From the NCBI RefSeq assembly GCF_001552635.1, contig NZ_BCRO01000066.1:1-52205 (forward strand): a DNA stretch of 52,205 bases, in the 5' to 3' direction. The notes under the pieces are model-generated. The model was not told the DNA's origin. It did no database searches and worked only from the letters and a program-made list of their open reading frames with translations. The translations under genes and the position numbers were made by a program. Of the stretch, positions 19,394 to 27,600 are shown piece by piece (within the stretch, counting starts at the first letter, position 1; the number at the start of each line of letters is the position of its first letter). This DNA comes from Actinomadura hibisca NBRC 15177 (GTDB lineage Bacteria > Actinomycetota > Actinomycetes > Streptosporangiales > Streptosporangiaceae).

Positions 19394-19543
19394 CTAGGGG
19401 TTGAAGATGCTCACCCCGCCCGGCCCCACCAGGAGGCCGACCACGATGAGGACGATGCCCCAGAGCAGGTCGCGGCGCGCCACGATGACGTAGATGCCCG
19501 CGATGACCAGTACTACTGCGATGAGCCACAAGATGGTTGCCAT
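19394..19543 (-). CDS. GPGG-motif small membrane protein
   Basis: The 49-residue protein (MATILWLIAVVLVIAGIYVI..) has two hydrophobic segments around the short loop ARRDLLWG and ends in GPGGVSIFNP, the signature of the actinobacterial GPGG-motif small membrane proteins. I place the start at the ATG at 19543; an upstream in-frame start at 19615 gives an implausible Cys/Pro-rich leader that would overlap the divergent aminotransferase gene. Function is unknown. Confidence 0.85.
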   Translation of the reverse strand: MATILWLIAVVLVIAGIYVIVARRDLLWGIVLIVVGLLVGPGGVSIFNP

Positions 19544-19605
19544 GTCGCGGTTGGTCCCCCCAGAGCAGGCAGACAAACAACTCGGGTACGGATGAGTAGG
19601 ACACG

Positions 19606-20361
19606 ATGCGGTCACGAATCCAGGTCAACGGCCGTGCGGCGACGGTAGATGATCTCCTGCAACCGGCGGTCCTGAACTACGGACATTTCACCGCAATGCA
19701 GACCAGGGGCGGCCGGGTGCGCGGTCTCGGCCTCCACCTGCGGCGGCTGGACGAGGGCACCCGCGAGCTGTTCGGCACCGGGCTGGACGGCGACCGGGTC
19801 CGCGACTGCGTCCGGCGGGCGGCCGGCGACCGGGACGCGTCCGTCCGGGTGATCGTGCAGTGGCCGGAAGGGGCCACCGAGCCGACGGTCCTGGTCGTGG
19901 TGCGGCCGCCCGTCACCCTGTCGCCCGCGCCGCAGCGGCTGCGCTCGGTCGGGTACCTGCGGCCGGTCCCGCACGTCAAGCACCTGGGCGGGTTCGGGCA
20001 GCTCTACCACCGGCGGCGGGTCGCGCGCGAGGGCTACGACGAGGCGCTGCTGACCGGCCCGGACGGCGTGGTCGCCGAGGGCGCGATCACCAACATCGGC
20101 TTCCTGGACGGCGACCAGATCGTCTGGCCGGACGCCCCACAGCTCGCCGGGGTCACCCTCCAGTTGCTCCAGGAGCGACTGCCGTGGCGGCGCGAGGTGG
20201 TGCGGCTCGCGGACGCGCCCTCGTTCGACGGCGCGTTCGTCGCCAACTCGCAGGGCGTCGCGCCGGTCGCGGAGATCGACGGCGCGGCCCTGCCGGTCCC
20301 GGCCGCGCGGCTGGCGGAGATCGCCGCCGCCTACGAGGCGGTGCCCTGGGACGCGGTCTGA
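19606..20361 (+). CDS. Class IV (PabC/IlvE-type) PLP aminotransferase
   Basis: The 251-residue fold-type IV PLP enzyme has the catalytic lysine K125 in PHVKHLGGFG, the AEGAITNIGF block that positions the PLP pyridine ring, and an NSQGVAPV segment near the substrate loop. Family members include aminodeoxychorismate lyase and branched-chain or D-amino-acid aminotransferases. The N-terminal part diverges from IlvE, and no pabAB or folate gene is near, so the substrate is not assigned. The ATG follows AGGA by five bases. It is divergent from the GPGG gene. Confidence 0.85.
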   Translation: MRSRIQVNGRAATVDDLLQPAVLNYGHFTAMQTRGGRVRGLGLHLRRLDEGTRELFGTGLDGDRVRDCVRRAAGDRDASVRVIVQWPEGATEPTVLVVVRPPVTLSPAPQRLRSVGYLRPVPHVKHLGGFGQLYHRRRVAREGYDEALLTGPDGVVAEGAITNIGFLDGDQIVWPDAPQLAGVTLQLLQERLPWRREVVRLADAPSFDGAFVANSQGVAPVAEIDGAALPVPAARLAEIAAAYEAVPWDAV

Positions 20362-20417
20362 CCTGGGTCCGGCCCGGCGTCTGACCTGCGACCCGGCCTG
20401 GGAACGGCCGCCGCCCG

Positions 20418-21155
20418 GTGTTCGTTGTGCTCACCACCGACGACATCTTCGGGGCCGATACCAGGAGAGCCGCCATCCGCGAACTCAACGAGTCCGCCAC
20501 CCACAGCACCGCCCACACCGCTGCCCATACCACCGCCCACACCACCAGCTTGAACTATCCCGCTGGCGCGCTGGTGCTGCTGGCGGGCCTGCCCGGGGCC
20601 GGCAAGAGCACCCTGCTGGACCGGCTGTACGGGCTGCGCGGTGACGAGCGCGCGCCCGTCGCCGTGGGATCCGCGCTGGTCATCGACTCGCGGCAGGCCC
20701 GCAACTGGTGGGCCCGCATACTGCGCCCGGTGCCGCCGCGCGCCCGCGTACCGCTGGTGCAGCTGACGCACGTGTGGCGGATCACGCGCGCCGTGCGGCA
20801 GGGCCGCAGTGTGATAGCGCACACGCGCGGGACCTGGCCGCACATCCTGCGCGGTTTCGCCTGGCTGGCGCGGCGGCGCGGCGGCGAGGTGCACCTGATC
20901 CTCATCGACGTCGCCCCCCGCACGGCGCGGGCCGGGCAGTACGCGCGCGGGCGCGTCGTGACGACGGCCACGATGGCGCGGCACATCCGGCTGTGGCGGC
21001 CGCTGCTGGAGCAGGCGAAGCGGACCGGCGCGGTGCCACCGGCCGACGGCGTCACGGTGCTGGACCGCGCCGCCGCCGACCGGCTGAAGGTCATCCGCTT
21101 CGGCCCTCCGGTCCCGCCCGCCCCGGACGGGCCGCCCGTCAGCGCAGCTCGCTGA
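20418..21155 (+). CDS. P-loop ATPase/kinase-like protein (AAA_33/zeta-like)
   Basis: This protein has up to 245 residues and a clear Walker A (GLPGAGKST, residues 57-65). The following pattern (VIDSRQARNWWARIL, VIAHTRGTWPHILRGFAWLA, LILIDVAPRTARAGQYARGR) resembles AAA_33/zeta-toxin-like small-molecule kinases. The GTG start at 20418 has no good ribosome binding site. The first 45 residues include a repetitive His/Thr stretch (HTAAHTTAHTT). A TTG at 20553, just before NYPAGALVLLAGLPG, would give a more typical start. Its last 17 bases overlap the convergent lipase gene. No antitoxin-like partner is adjacent. Confidence 0.75.
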   Translation: MFVVLTTDDIFGADTRRAAIRELNESATHSTAHTAAHTTAHTTSLNYPAGALVLLAGLPGAGKSTLLDRLYGLRGDERAPVAVGSALVIDSRQARNWWARILRPVPPRARVPLVQLTHVWRITRAVRQGRSVIAHTRGTWPHILRGFAWLARRRGGEVHLILIDVAPRTARAGQYARGRVVTTATMARHIRLWRPLLEQAKRTGAVPPADGVTVLDRAAADRLKVIRFGPPVPPAPDGPPVSAAR

Positions 21156-22452
21156 ACCAGGCCGCGACCCGGGCGGTGCCCGACAAGTTCGAGCCGAGGT
21201 GCAGCGACTCGCCGTAGGTCTTGCCGCCCACGTCGATGACCTCGGGGTGCGCGCCGCGTGCGCGCAGCCGGGCCGCGAGGTGGTCGGTGTTGGCGGTGGT
21301 CGCCTGCTCGTCGCCTGCCGCCTTGTAGAGGCGGACGGGCATGCGCGGCGTCCAGTCCATGGTGGCCGACGCGTCCTCGCGCAGCGCTTGGGCGAACGTG
21401 CCGGTCGGGTGGCGCAGCAGCGCCTTGCCACGCGGCGTCAGCAGCCGCTTGATGGTGCCCGGCAGGCCCTTCAGCATCACGTCGCCGGGCGTGGTGCCGT
21501 CGAAGTACTTCTCGACGCGGCTCGCGTAGGGCTTGCGGAACAGCTCGTCCGGCGTCTCGTACAGCCCGTGGATGCGGTCCCACGAGGTGAACAGGTAGGA
21601 CGTGTAGGCCACGCTCATCTTGGGGTGCAGCTCACCGCGCACCATCGCGGGCAGTTGCGCGCCGGGGAAGTCGTAACCGCCGCTGATCGGGGCGACGGCC
21701 CGCGCGCGGAACCATGGGTCGGCGCCCTCCTGGAGGGCCCGCGCCAGGCCGAGGGCGGGCGACGCGCCCTGGGAGAACCCGGTGATCAGCACGTCCCGCT
21801 CCAGTTCGCGCCCGACGCTCGGGACGAAGTTGCGCGCGGCGCGCAGCATGTCGAGCGCGGCGGTGGTCTCCGACGGCACGTTCTTCCACGGGTGCACGCC
21901 GGGCCCCTTGCCGAGCCCGAGGTAGTCGGGCGCGACGGCCGCGAACCCGGCGCCGCCGTAGGTGACGGCCGCGCCGGGCCCCCACACGTCGTCGGCGGTG
22001 GAGGGGGCCTGCTCCTTCACGCTCATGGTGCCGTGGGTGTAGGAGACGGTCCGCAGGCGGCGCTCGCCGTTGCGCGGCAGCACCAGCAGGCCGCTGGCGG
22101 TGGTGGGGCGGTCGCGGACGTCCACGGTCCGGTAGATCAGGCGGTAGGTGTCCACGCCGTACCGGACCGCCGCCGGGTCGAAGGTCTCCGACGCCAGCCA
22201 TTCGCGGGCCTCGTCGGCGGTGAAGGTGCGCAGGTGGTCGAAGTCCACGACCTCGCCGCGCTTGTCGTGGGCGGAGGCGTGGACGGGCGTGTGGGCGGCG
22301 GCATTGGTGAGGGCGTGGGCGGCGGTGGCGGTGGACGCGGCGGGGGTGGCGGCGTGGGCGGGGACGCTCACGGTGCCGAGCGCGGTGACGGCGGCCACGG
22401 CCAGGCCCGTCACGGCGATCCGGCGGGAAACGCGGGTACTGCTGGGGTTCAT
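21139..22452 (-). CDS. Secreted alpha/beta-hydrolase (secretory lipase-like)
   Basis: The 437-residue protein has a signal peptide (RRIAVTGLAVAAVTALGTVS, cleavage near AHA-A at 34/35) and a low-complexity Ala/His/Thr stretch. An alpha/beta-hydrolase domain follows, with nucleophile elbow GFSQG (Ser227), an acid in YKAAGDEQ and His in GESLHLGS near the C-terminus. The layout matches the secretory lipase/Prolyl-oligopeptidase-like esterase group of actinobacteria. AGGGAG lies about nine bases before the ATG. It is a single gene, convergent with the P-loop ATPase gene. Confidence 0.87.
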   Translation of the reverse strand: MNPSSTRVSRRIAVTGLAVAAVTALGTVSVPAHAATPAASTATAAHALTNAAAHTPVHASAHDKRGEVVDFDHLRTFTADEAREWLASETFDPAAVRYGVDTYRLIYRTVDVRDRPTTASGLLVLPRNGERRLRTVSYTHGTMSVKEQAPSTADDVWGPGAAVTYGGAGFAAVAPDYLGLGKGPGVHPWKNVPSETTAALDMLRAARNFVPSVGRELERDVLITGFSQGASPALGLARALQEGADPWFRARAVAPISGGYDFPGAQLPAMVRGELHPKMSVAYTSYLFTSWDRIHGLYETPDELFRKPYASRVEKYFDGTTPGDVMLKGLPGTIKRLLTPRGKALLRHPTGTFAQALREDASATMDWTPRMPVRLYKAAGDEQATTANTDHLAARLRARGAHPEVIDVGGKTYGESLHLGSNLSGTARVAAWFSELR

Positions 22453-22589
22453 GGCGGAAAGCTCCCTGAGGCAACTCTGACTCGATGGCCCCAGCGTGCC
22501 GAGCGGCCCGCCGGACCGGCATCGCGCCCGATGGTGATCTGCCGCCTCACCCCCGGGAGGGGCACCGGCTGCCCGTCAGGTAGCGGGCC

Positions 22590-23555
22590 TCAGCGGCCGG
22601 TGGCCCCGGCGGGGGCCTCCTCGACCAGGACGTCGTGCTCGGCGAGCGCGCCGCCGCAACCGTCGCAGACCAGGCGCGGCCCGAACGGGCGGCCGCACGC
22701 GCGGTGCACCGACTCCAGCGCGGGCCCGTCGGGGGCGCGGAACCACCGCTGCCCCCAGTCGATCGCGGTCATCACGACGGGGAAGAACGCGCGGCCCTTG
22801 GCGGTGAGCCGGTAGGAGGTCCAGTCGGCGCGGTCGGCGCTGGGCTCGCCCGCCAGCACGCCCAGGCCGGTGAAGGTGCGCAGCCGGTCGGAGACCATCG
22901 CCGGGGGCGCGCCCATCATCTGCCGGAACTCGCCGAACCGGTGCGCCCCGAGGAACGCCGCGCCCAGCATCATCACCGACCAGCGGTTGCCGATCAGCGC
23001 CATCGTCTCGGGGAACAGGCCCGCCCCGGCCCCGGCCCCGGCGGCGGCCCCCGAACGTCGGCGGGTGGCGGCGGCCGGGACCGACCGCCCGCCGCCCCCG
23101 CTCGGGCCGAGGCGGCTGGCCACGTCGCGCGGCTCGACCGTCTCGCCGCACGCCGCGCACGCCATCCGCGGCTGCATGTGACGGCCGCAGACGGCGTGCC
23201 GCATCCACGGCAACGACGCGTCGCGCCCCTCGACCCAGCGGTGCTCCCAGGCCCAGATCGCCACCAGCACCGGCCAGAACTCCCGGCCCCTGCGGGTGAG
23301 GCGGTACTCGTACCGCAGGGGCCGCCGCTGGTAGGCGGTGCGCTCCAGCAGGCCCTGCGCGGTCAGCAGCGCCAGCCGGGCCGCCAGGACCGAGTCGGAG
23401 ATGGGCAGGCGCTCGCGCCAGTCGGCGTAGCGGCGCACGCCCTGGTGGGCGTAGCGCAGGATGAGCAGCGTCCACTCGTCGCCCATCAGGCCCAGGGTGA
23501 CGCCGATGGCGTTCTCGCCGCCCTCGGGCAGCGGGGTCGGCGTCGCCTCGTCCAA
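22590..23555 (-). CDS. Double-domain HxlR-family regulator with zinc-knuckle-like motifs
   Basis: This regulator has 321 residues, about twice the usual HxlR length, because two HxlR winged-helix domains are fused (about residues 15-140 and 175-305). Each copy shows MGDEWTLLILR- or IGNRWSVMMLG-type starts, followed by the wing RYEYRLTRRGREFWPV or SYRLTAKGRAFFPV. Each ends in Cys motifs: C123, C133, C136, and C287, C297, C300. A Gly/Ala-rich linker joins them. HxlR proteins normally act as homodimers, so this may be a covalent pseudo-dimer. It lies 13 bases after the carotenoid-oxygenase gene and probably belongs to the same operon, making it a candidate regulator of the catabolic island. Confidence 0.88.
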   Translation of the reverse strand: MDEATPTPLPEGGENAIGVTLGLMGDEWTLLILRYAHQGVRRYADWRERLPISDSVLAARLALLTAQGLLERTAYQRRPLRYEYRLTRRGREFWPVLVAIWAWEHRWVEGRDASLPWMRHAVCGRHMQPRMACAACGETVEPRDVASRLGPSGGGGRSVPAAATRRRSGAAAGAGAGAGLFPETMALIGNRWSVMMLGAAFLGAHRFGEFRQMMGAPPAMVSDRLRTFTGLGVLAGEPSADRADWTSYRLTAKGRAFFPVVMTAIDWGQRWFRAPDGPALESVHRACGRPFGPRLVCDGCGGALAEHDVLVEEAPAGATGR

Positions 23556-23568
23556 GCGGTCTCCCCTT

Positions 23569-25086
23569 CTAGAGCCCCACCGCCTCGGCGGCGGCGTCGG
23601 TCTCGCGCCAGCGCGGCAGCGCCGAGCCGGGCGCCCAGGCGGAGTGGGTCCCGCTGGAGATCCGTTCGGGGAGCCGCAGGCGGGCCACCGGGCCGTCGGT
23701 GAGCCGCGCCGCGTCGAACACCAGGCACTCGGAGGTGTCGGTGTTCATGTCGGTGGTCAGTGTAATGAGGTAGCCGTCGTCCTCGGCGGCGCCGCCCACG
23801 CGTGGCGCCATGGCGGTCTCGCTGCCGTAGACGCCCTCGGGCAGCGCGTACCGCTCCTGGTGGCCGGTCGCGGTGTCGTGCTTGACGATGCCGTCGAACA
23901 GGAACCAGCCCGGCTTCTGCGTGGCGGCGTAGGTGTAGCGGTAGGGGCGGCCGCCGTGCGCGGGGTTGATCATCCCGAACTCGGTGTAGCGCTCGCTCAG
24001 CCGCTCCTCCTTCACCTGGCCGGTGGCGAGGTTCAGCCGCCAGCGGTGCAGGTGGGTCTGCATCCGCTCCAGCGCCAGGAAGCGGAACATGCGCTGGTAG
24101 ACGCCCTCGCCCTTGGGGTCGGGCGGTTCGGGGCAACCCTGGAAGAAGCCGTCGATGACGATCTCGTCGCCGTCCTCGTAGGCGTTGGCGAAGTGCAGCA
24201 CGTAGGTCGGGTCGGCCTCGAACCAGCGGATCTGGGAAGCGTCGCCGCGCCTCGGCATGACGCCGAAGCGGCTCGGCAGCTCGGGGTGGAAGCGCGAGGC
24301 GTACTTGCCCTGGGCGAGCAGGTCCGGCTCCCAGAACAGGGGGAAGTCGTTGAAGATGGCGTAGTTCTCGGTGAAGGCCATGTCGTGCGGCAGGCGCGCG
24401 CCCGGCAGCGGGACGTCGGTGAAGTGCGCCAGCCGGTCCTGGCCGTCCACCACGCCGTAGCGCAGGTAGGGGGCCTCGGTGGAGTAGCTGAAGAACAGCA
24501 GCTCGCCGGTGTGGTCGTCGGTCTTGGTGTGCGCCGACACGCCCCAGTCGGACGGGAAGCCGCCGCCCCAGGCCGCCTTGCCGACGGTGTCGAGCGTCAG
24601 GGGGTCGAGCTTGTAGAGGTCGCCGCACTGCCAGAAGCTGGACAGGGCGTGGCCGTTGTGGACGACGATGTCGGTGCTGGAGGCGTCCTTCATGCGCGTG
24701 CGCGCGCCCCAGCCGCCGGGGCGCTTGGACAGCGCGGGACGGTCGGCGATCCCGGCCCACAACGACTCCCCCGCCTCCTGCTCGGCGAGGAAGCCGTCGG
24801 TGCGGACGAACCGGTTGCGGTAGAACGCCCTGCCGTCGCGGAACCCGACGACGTGGACCATGCCGTCGCCGTCGAAGGGGTGGTAGAGGCGGATGGCGGG
24901 GTGCACCGGGTTCTCGGTGTTGCGCAGGTAGACGCCGTCGAGGTCGGCGGGGACCTCGCCCTCGATCACCGTGAGGTCGTCGGCGCGCCACTCGGTGGTC
25001 TGCGGCCGCCAGGGGCCGGTGCGGTAGGGGTGGTCGTCGTCCTCGGGGAGGGTGGCCAGGGCCCGCCCCACGATCTCAACGTCCAT
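23569..25086 (-). CDS. Carotenoid oxygenase family (carotenoid/lignostilbene cleavage) dioxygenase
   Basis: The 505-residue non-heme iron dioxygenase has all four iron-ligand histidines in context: H186 (SAHTKTD), H234 (LPHDMAFTENY), H298 (VLHFANAYED) and H481 (GTHSAW). The family cleaves C=C double bonds in carotenoids, retinoids or stilbenes such as lignostilbene. The N-terminus (LDGVYLRNTENP, YHPFDGDGMVH) is typical. The start overlaps the upstream thiolase by 11 bases and follows GGAGGG. Its setting among thiolases, an acyl-CoA ligase and a formaldehyde-oxidising MscR favours a catabolic over a pigment role (inference). No carotenoid synthesis gene is nearby. Confidence 0.93.
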   Translation of the reverse strand: MDVEIVGRALATLPEDDDHPYRTGPWRPQTTEWRADDLTVIEGEVPADLDGVYLRNTENPVHPAIRLYHPFDGDGMVHVVGFRDGRAFYRNRFVRTDGFLAEQEAGESLWAGIADRPALSKRPGGWGARTRMKDASSTDIVVHNGHALSSFWQCGDLYKLDPLTLDTVGKAAWGGGFPSDWGVSAHTKTDDHTGELLFFSYSTEAPYLRYGVVDGQDRLAHFTDVPLPGARLPHDMAFTENYAIFNDFPLFWEPDLLAQGKYASRFHPELPSRFGVMPRRGDASQIRWFEADPTYVLHFANAYEDGDEIVIDGFFQGCPEPPDPKGEGVYQRMFRFLALERMQTHLHRWRLNLATGQVKEERLSERYTEFGMINPAHGGRPYRYTYAATQKPGWFLFDGIVKHDTATGHQERYALPEGVYGSETAMAPRVGGAAEDDGYLITLTTDMNTDTSECLVFDAARLTDGPVARLRLPERISSGTHSAWAPGSALPRWRETDAAAEAVGL

Positions 25087-26317
25087 CGGTGCCCTCCTCG
25101 ACGACCAGGCTGACGGTGGTGGTCGTGCTGCCGCCGATGTTGAGCGTGCCGATCCGGCGGGCGCCCTCGATCTGGTAGTCCCCGGCGGTGCCGGTGACCT
25201 GGCGGCTCGCGTCCAGGAGCATCCGGACGCCGGTCGCGCCGACCGGGTGGCCGCCGCCGATGAGGCCGCCGCTGGCGTTGACGGGGACGCGGCCGCCGAT
25301 CTCCAGCTCGCCGTTCTCGACGGCCTTCCAGCCCTCGCCGGGGCCGGTGATGCCGAAGTGGTCGATCGCCATGTACTCCGACATCGAGAAGCAGTCGTGG
25401 GTCTCGATGCCGTCCAGGTCGTCCACGCCGCCGATCCCGGCGCGGCCGAACGCGTCCAGCACGGCCTGCCTGACGTGCGGCAGCACGTAGGCGTCGTCGG
25501 CGCTGCGCTCGAACTTCTGCCGCAGCGGCAGGCCGACGGTGCGGTGGCCCCAGCCGGAGACGCGGGCTAGCTTGCGGCCCCGCGCGGCCTCGGGGTGGTC
25601 GGCCAGCCAGCGGCTCGTGACCAGGACGACGCCCGCGCCGCCGTCGGTCATCTGGCTGCAGTCCTGGCGGCGCACGCGGCCCTCCACCAGGGGGTTGGCC
25701 TCGTCGTCGGCGGTGAAGGCGGCGTCGGGGAACGTCCAGCCGCGCGTCTGGGCGTTGGGGTTGGCGCGGGCGTTGCGGATGTTCAGCTCGGCGATGGCGT
25801 GCAGGTGATCGTCGTTGAGGCCGTAGCGGCGGTCGTACTCGTCGGCCAGTTCGCTGAACATGTGGGGCCACATGAAGGTGGCGTCCTGTCCCTCGTGGCC
25901 CGTCCAGGCCGCCGCGCCGAGGTGGCGCGCGGCCTCGTCGCCGGGCACGGTCTTCTCCAGCTCCACGCCGAGCACCAGCGCGCAGTCGTAGCGTCCCGCC
26001 TCCAGCTCGGCCATGGCCGCCAGCACCGCGACGCCGCCGGACGCGCAGGCGGCCTCGTGGCGGGCGGCGGGCACGCCCCACAGGCCCGGCTCGACGGTGG
26101 CGGGCATCCCGCCGAGCTGGCCCTGGCCGGTGAACAGCTGCCCGAAGGCGTTGCCGAGGTGGATCACCTCGACGTCGGCCGGGGCGATCCCGGCGGCGGC
26201 GAGCGTGCCGTCCACGACCTCGCGGGTGAGGTCGGCGAACTCCAGCCCGGCCCGCGCCCAGTTGCGGGCGAAGTCGGTCTGGTGACCGCCCAGCACCCAG
26301 ATGTCGGTCCGTCCCAT
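25076..26317 (-). CDS. SCP-x-type thiolase/acetyl-CoA acetyltransferase
   Basis: The 413-residue thiolase-superfamily protein has the nucleophilic Cys in HEAACASGGVAVLA, the HDCFSMSEY motif and GGHPVGATG. The C-terminal block reads TLNIGGSTTTTVSLV, without the second Cys of classical thiolases, as in the SCP-x-like subgroup. These enzymes cleave beta-ketoacyl-CoA side chains in sterol or aromatic degradation. The ATG follows GGGAGG. It is the first gene of a likely operon with the carotenoid oxygenase (11-base overlap) and the HxlR regulator, and is divergent from a second thiolase. Confidence 0.9.
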   Translation of the reverse strand: MGRTDIWVLGGHQTDFARNWARAGLEFADLTREVVDGTLAAAGIAPADVEVIHLGNAFGQLFTGQGQLGGMPATVEPGLWGVPAARHEAACASGGVAVLAAMAELEAGRYDCALVLGVELEKTVPGDEAARHLGAAAWTGHEGQDATFMWPHMFSELADEYDRRYGLNDDHLHAIAELNIRNARANPNAQTRGWTFPDAAFTADDEANPLVEGRVRRQDCSQMTDGGAGVVLVTSRWLADHPEAARGRKLARVSGWGHRTVGLPLRQKFERSADDAYVLPHVRQAVLDAFGRAGIGGVDDLDGIETHDCFSMSEYMAIDHFGITGPGEGWKAVENGELEIGGRVPVNASGGLIGGGHPVGATGVRMLLDASRQVTGTAGDYQIEGARRIGTLNIGGSTTTTVSLVVEEGTDGR

Positions 26318-26350
26318 CGACGCCTCCCGTGGTGTGTCCTGTCATGCGAT

Positions 26351-26370
26351 ACTACAACTAACAGAGTTAC
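26351..26370. promoter_or_regulatory. Candidate operator shared by divergent catabolic promoters (site 1)
   Basis: ACTACAACTAACAGAGTTAC lies in the 73-base region between the two divergent thiolases. It matches a 20-base site at 30329-30348 at 14 of 20 positions without gaps. It includes an imperfect inverted repeat, AACTAAC-AGA-GTTACTA (5 of 7 arm positions). On the minus strand TGTAGTAT looks like an extended -10 element for the left thiolase. Confidence 0.5.
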
Positions 26371-26390
26371 TAGCCGAGAGGGCGGCCCCG

Positions 26391-27581
26391 ATGACTTCCG
26401 ACGCCTACGTCCTGGACTACGTGCGCACCCCGCGCGGCAAGGGCTCGCGGCGCGGCGCGCTGCACGGCACGGGCCCGGTGGAGCTGGTCGTCGCCCTCCA
26501 GCGCGCCCTCGCCGCGCGCACCGGCCTGGACCCGGCCGCCGTCGAGGACGTGGTGATCGGCACCGCCTCCCAGGTCGGCGAGCAGGGCGCGAACCTCGCC
26601 CGCACCGCCACGCTGCTGGCGGGCTGGGGCGACGCCGTGCCCGGCGCGACCCTCAACCGGTTCTGCGCCTCGGGCGTGGACGCGGTCGCGCAGACCGCCG
26701 CCCGGATCAGGGCGGGTGACCTGGGGCTGGCGGTGGCGGGCGGGGTGGAGAGCACCTCCCGGGTGCCGATGTTCAGCGACGGCGGCCCGCTGTTCTGCGA
26801 CCCGGAGGTGATCCGGCGGATCGGCTCGGTGCACATGGGCGTCGCGGCCGACCTGAACGCGACCCTGGAGGGCTGGACGCGCGACCGGCTCGACGCGTAC
26901 GGCGTGGAGACGCAGGAGAAGGCGGCCAAGGCGTGGGCGGACGGCGCGTTCGCGCGCGGCGTCGTGCCGGTGGCCGGGCTCGACCGCGACGAGCTGGTCC
27001 GTCCCGGCACCACGCTGGAGTCGCTGGCCGCCCTGGAACCGGCGTTCGCGGGTCTGGGCGCGGACGGGCAGGACGCGATCGCCCTGGCGGCGCACCCCGA
27101 GGCGGGCGAGATCCGGCACCTGCACACGGTCGGGACATCCCCGGCGCTGGCCGACGGCGCGGCGCTGGTGCTGCTGGGCGACGCGGCGGCGGCCGAGGCG
27201 ACGGGGTTGCGGCCGCGCGCCCGCGTCGTGGCGTCGGCGGCCGTGGCCACGGACCCGGTGATCATGCTGACGGCGGGGCAGGCGGCGGTCGAGAAGGTGA
27301 TCGCCAAGGCGGGGTTGCGCCCGGCCGACATCGACGTGTTCGAGTTCGCCGAGGCGTTCGCGGCGTTGTGCCTGCGGCTGCGCCGCGACCTGGACGCCGG
27401 GCCCGACCGCCTCAACCCCAACGGCGGCACGATCGCCATGGGGCACGCGTTCGGCGCGACCGGGGCCGTCATGGTGGGCGGCTGCGTGGACGAGCTGGAG
27501 CGCCGCGACGGCCGTTACGGGGTGGCGGCGGTGAGCGGAGCGGCCGGGCTGGGCGTCGCGGTGCTGCTCGAACGCCTCTGA
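26391..27581 (+). CDS. Acetyl-CoA acetyltransferase (thiolase) lacking the second catalytic Cys
   Basis: The 396-residue thiolase has the acylating Cys in NRFCASGVDAVAQ and the C-terminal His in MGHAFGATG. The usual NEAFA motif is EFAEAFA. The final CxGGGxG motif, which carries the general-base Cys in classical thiolases, reads VSGAAGLGVAVLLERL, with Ser or Val at that position. The enzyme may therefore use a different base or be impaired in one direction. I start it at the ATG at 26391 behind GAGAGGG; an upstream in-frame ATG at 26301 would overlap the divergent thiolase and its promoter. Confidence 0.88.
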   Translation: MTSDAYVLDYVRTPRGKGSRRGALHGTGPVELVVALQRALAARTGLDPAAVEDVVIGTASQVGEQGANLARTATLLAGWGDAVPGATLNRFCASGVDAVAQTAARIRAGDLGLAVAGGVESTSRVPMFSDGGPLFCDPEVIRRIGSVHMGVAADLNATLEGWTRDRLDAYGVETQEKAAKAWADGAFARGVVPVAGLDRDELVRPGTTLESLAALEPAFAGLGADGQDAIALAAHPEAGEIRHLHTVGTSPALADGAALVLLGDAAAAEATGLRPRARVVASAAVATDPVIMLTAGQAAVEKVIAKAGLRPADIDVFEFAEAFAALCLRLRRDLDAGPDRLNPNGGTIAMGHAFGATGAVMVGGCVDELERRDGRYGVAAVSGAAGLGVAVLLERL

Positions 27582-27600
27582 CCCGGCCGTTCCCTGGGCC

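Noticed and set aside
20494..20550. Short CACC/GCCCA direct repeats as a CRISPR-like array
   Set aside because: They are a 9- to 12-base imperfect microrepeat inside or just before a coding region, with no spacers.
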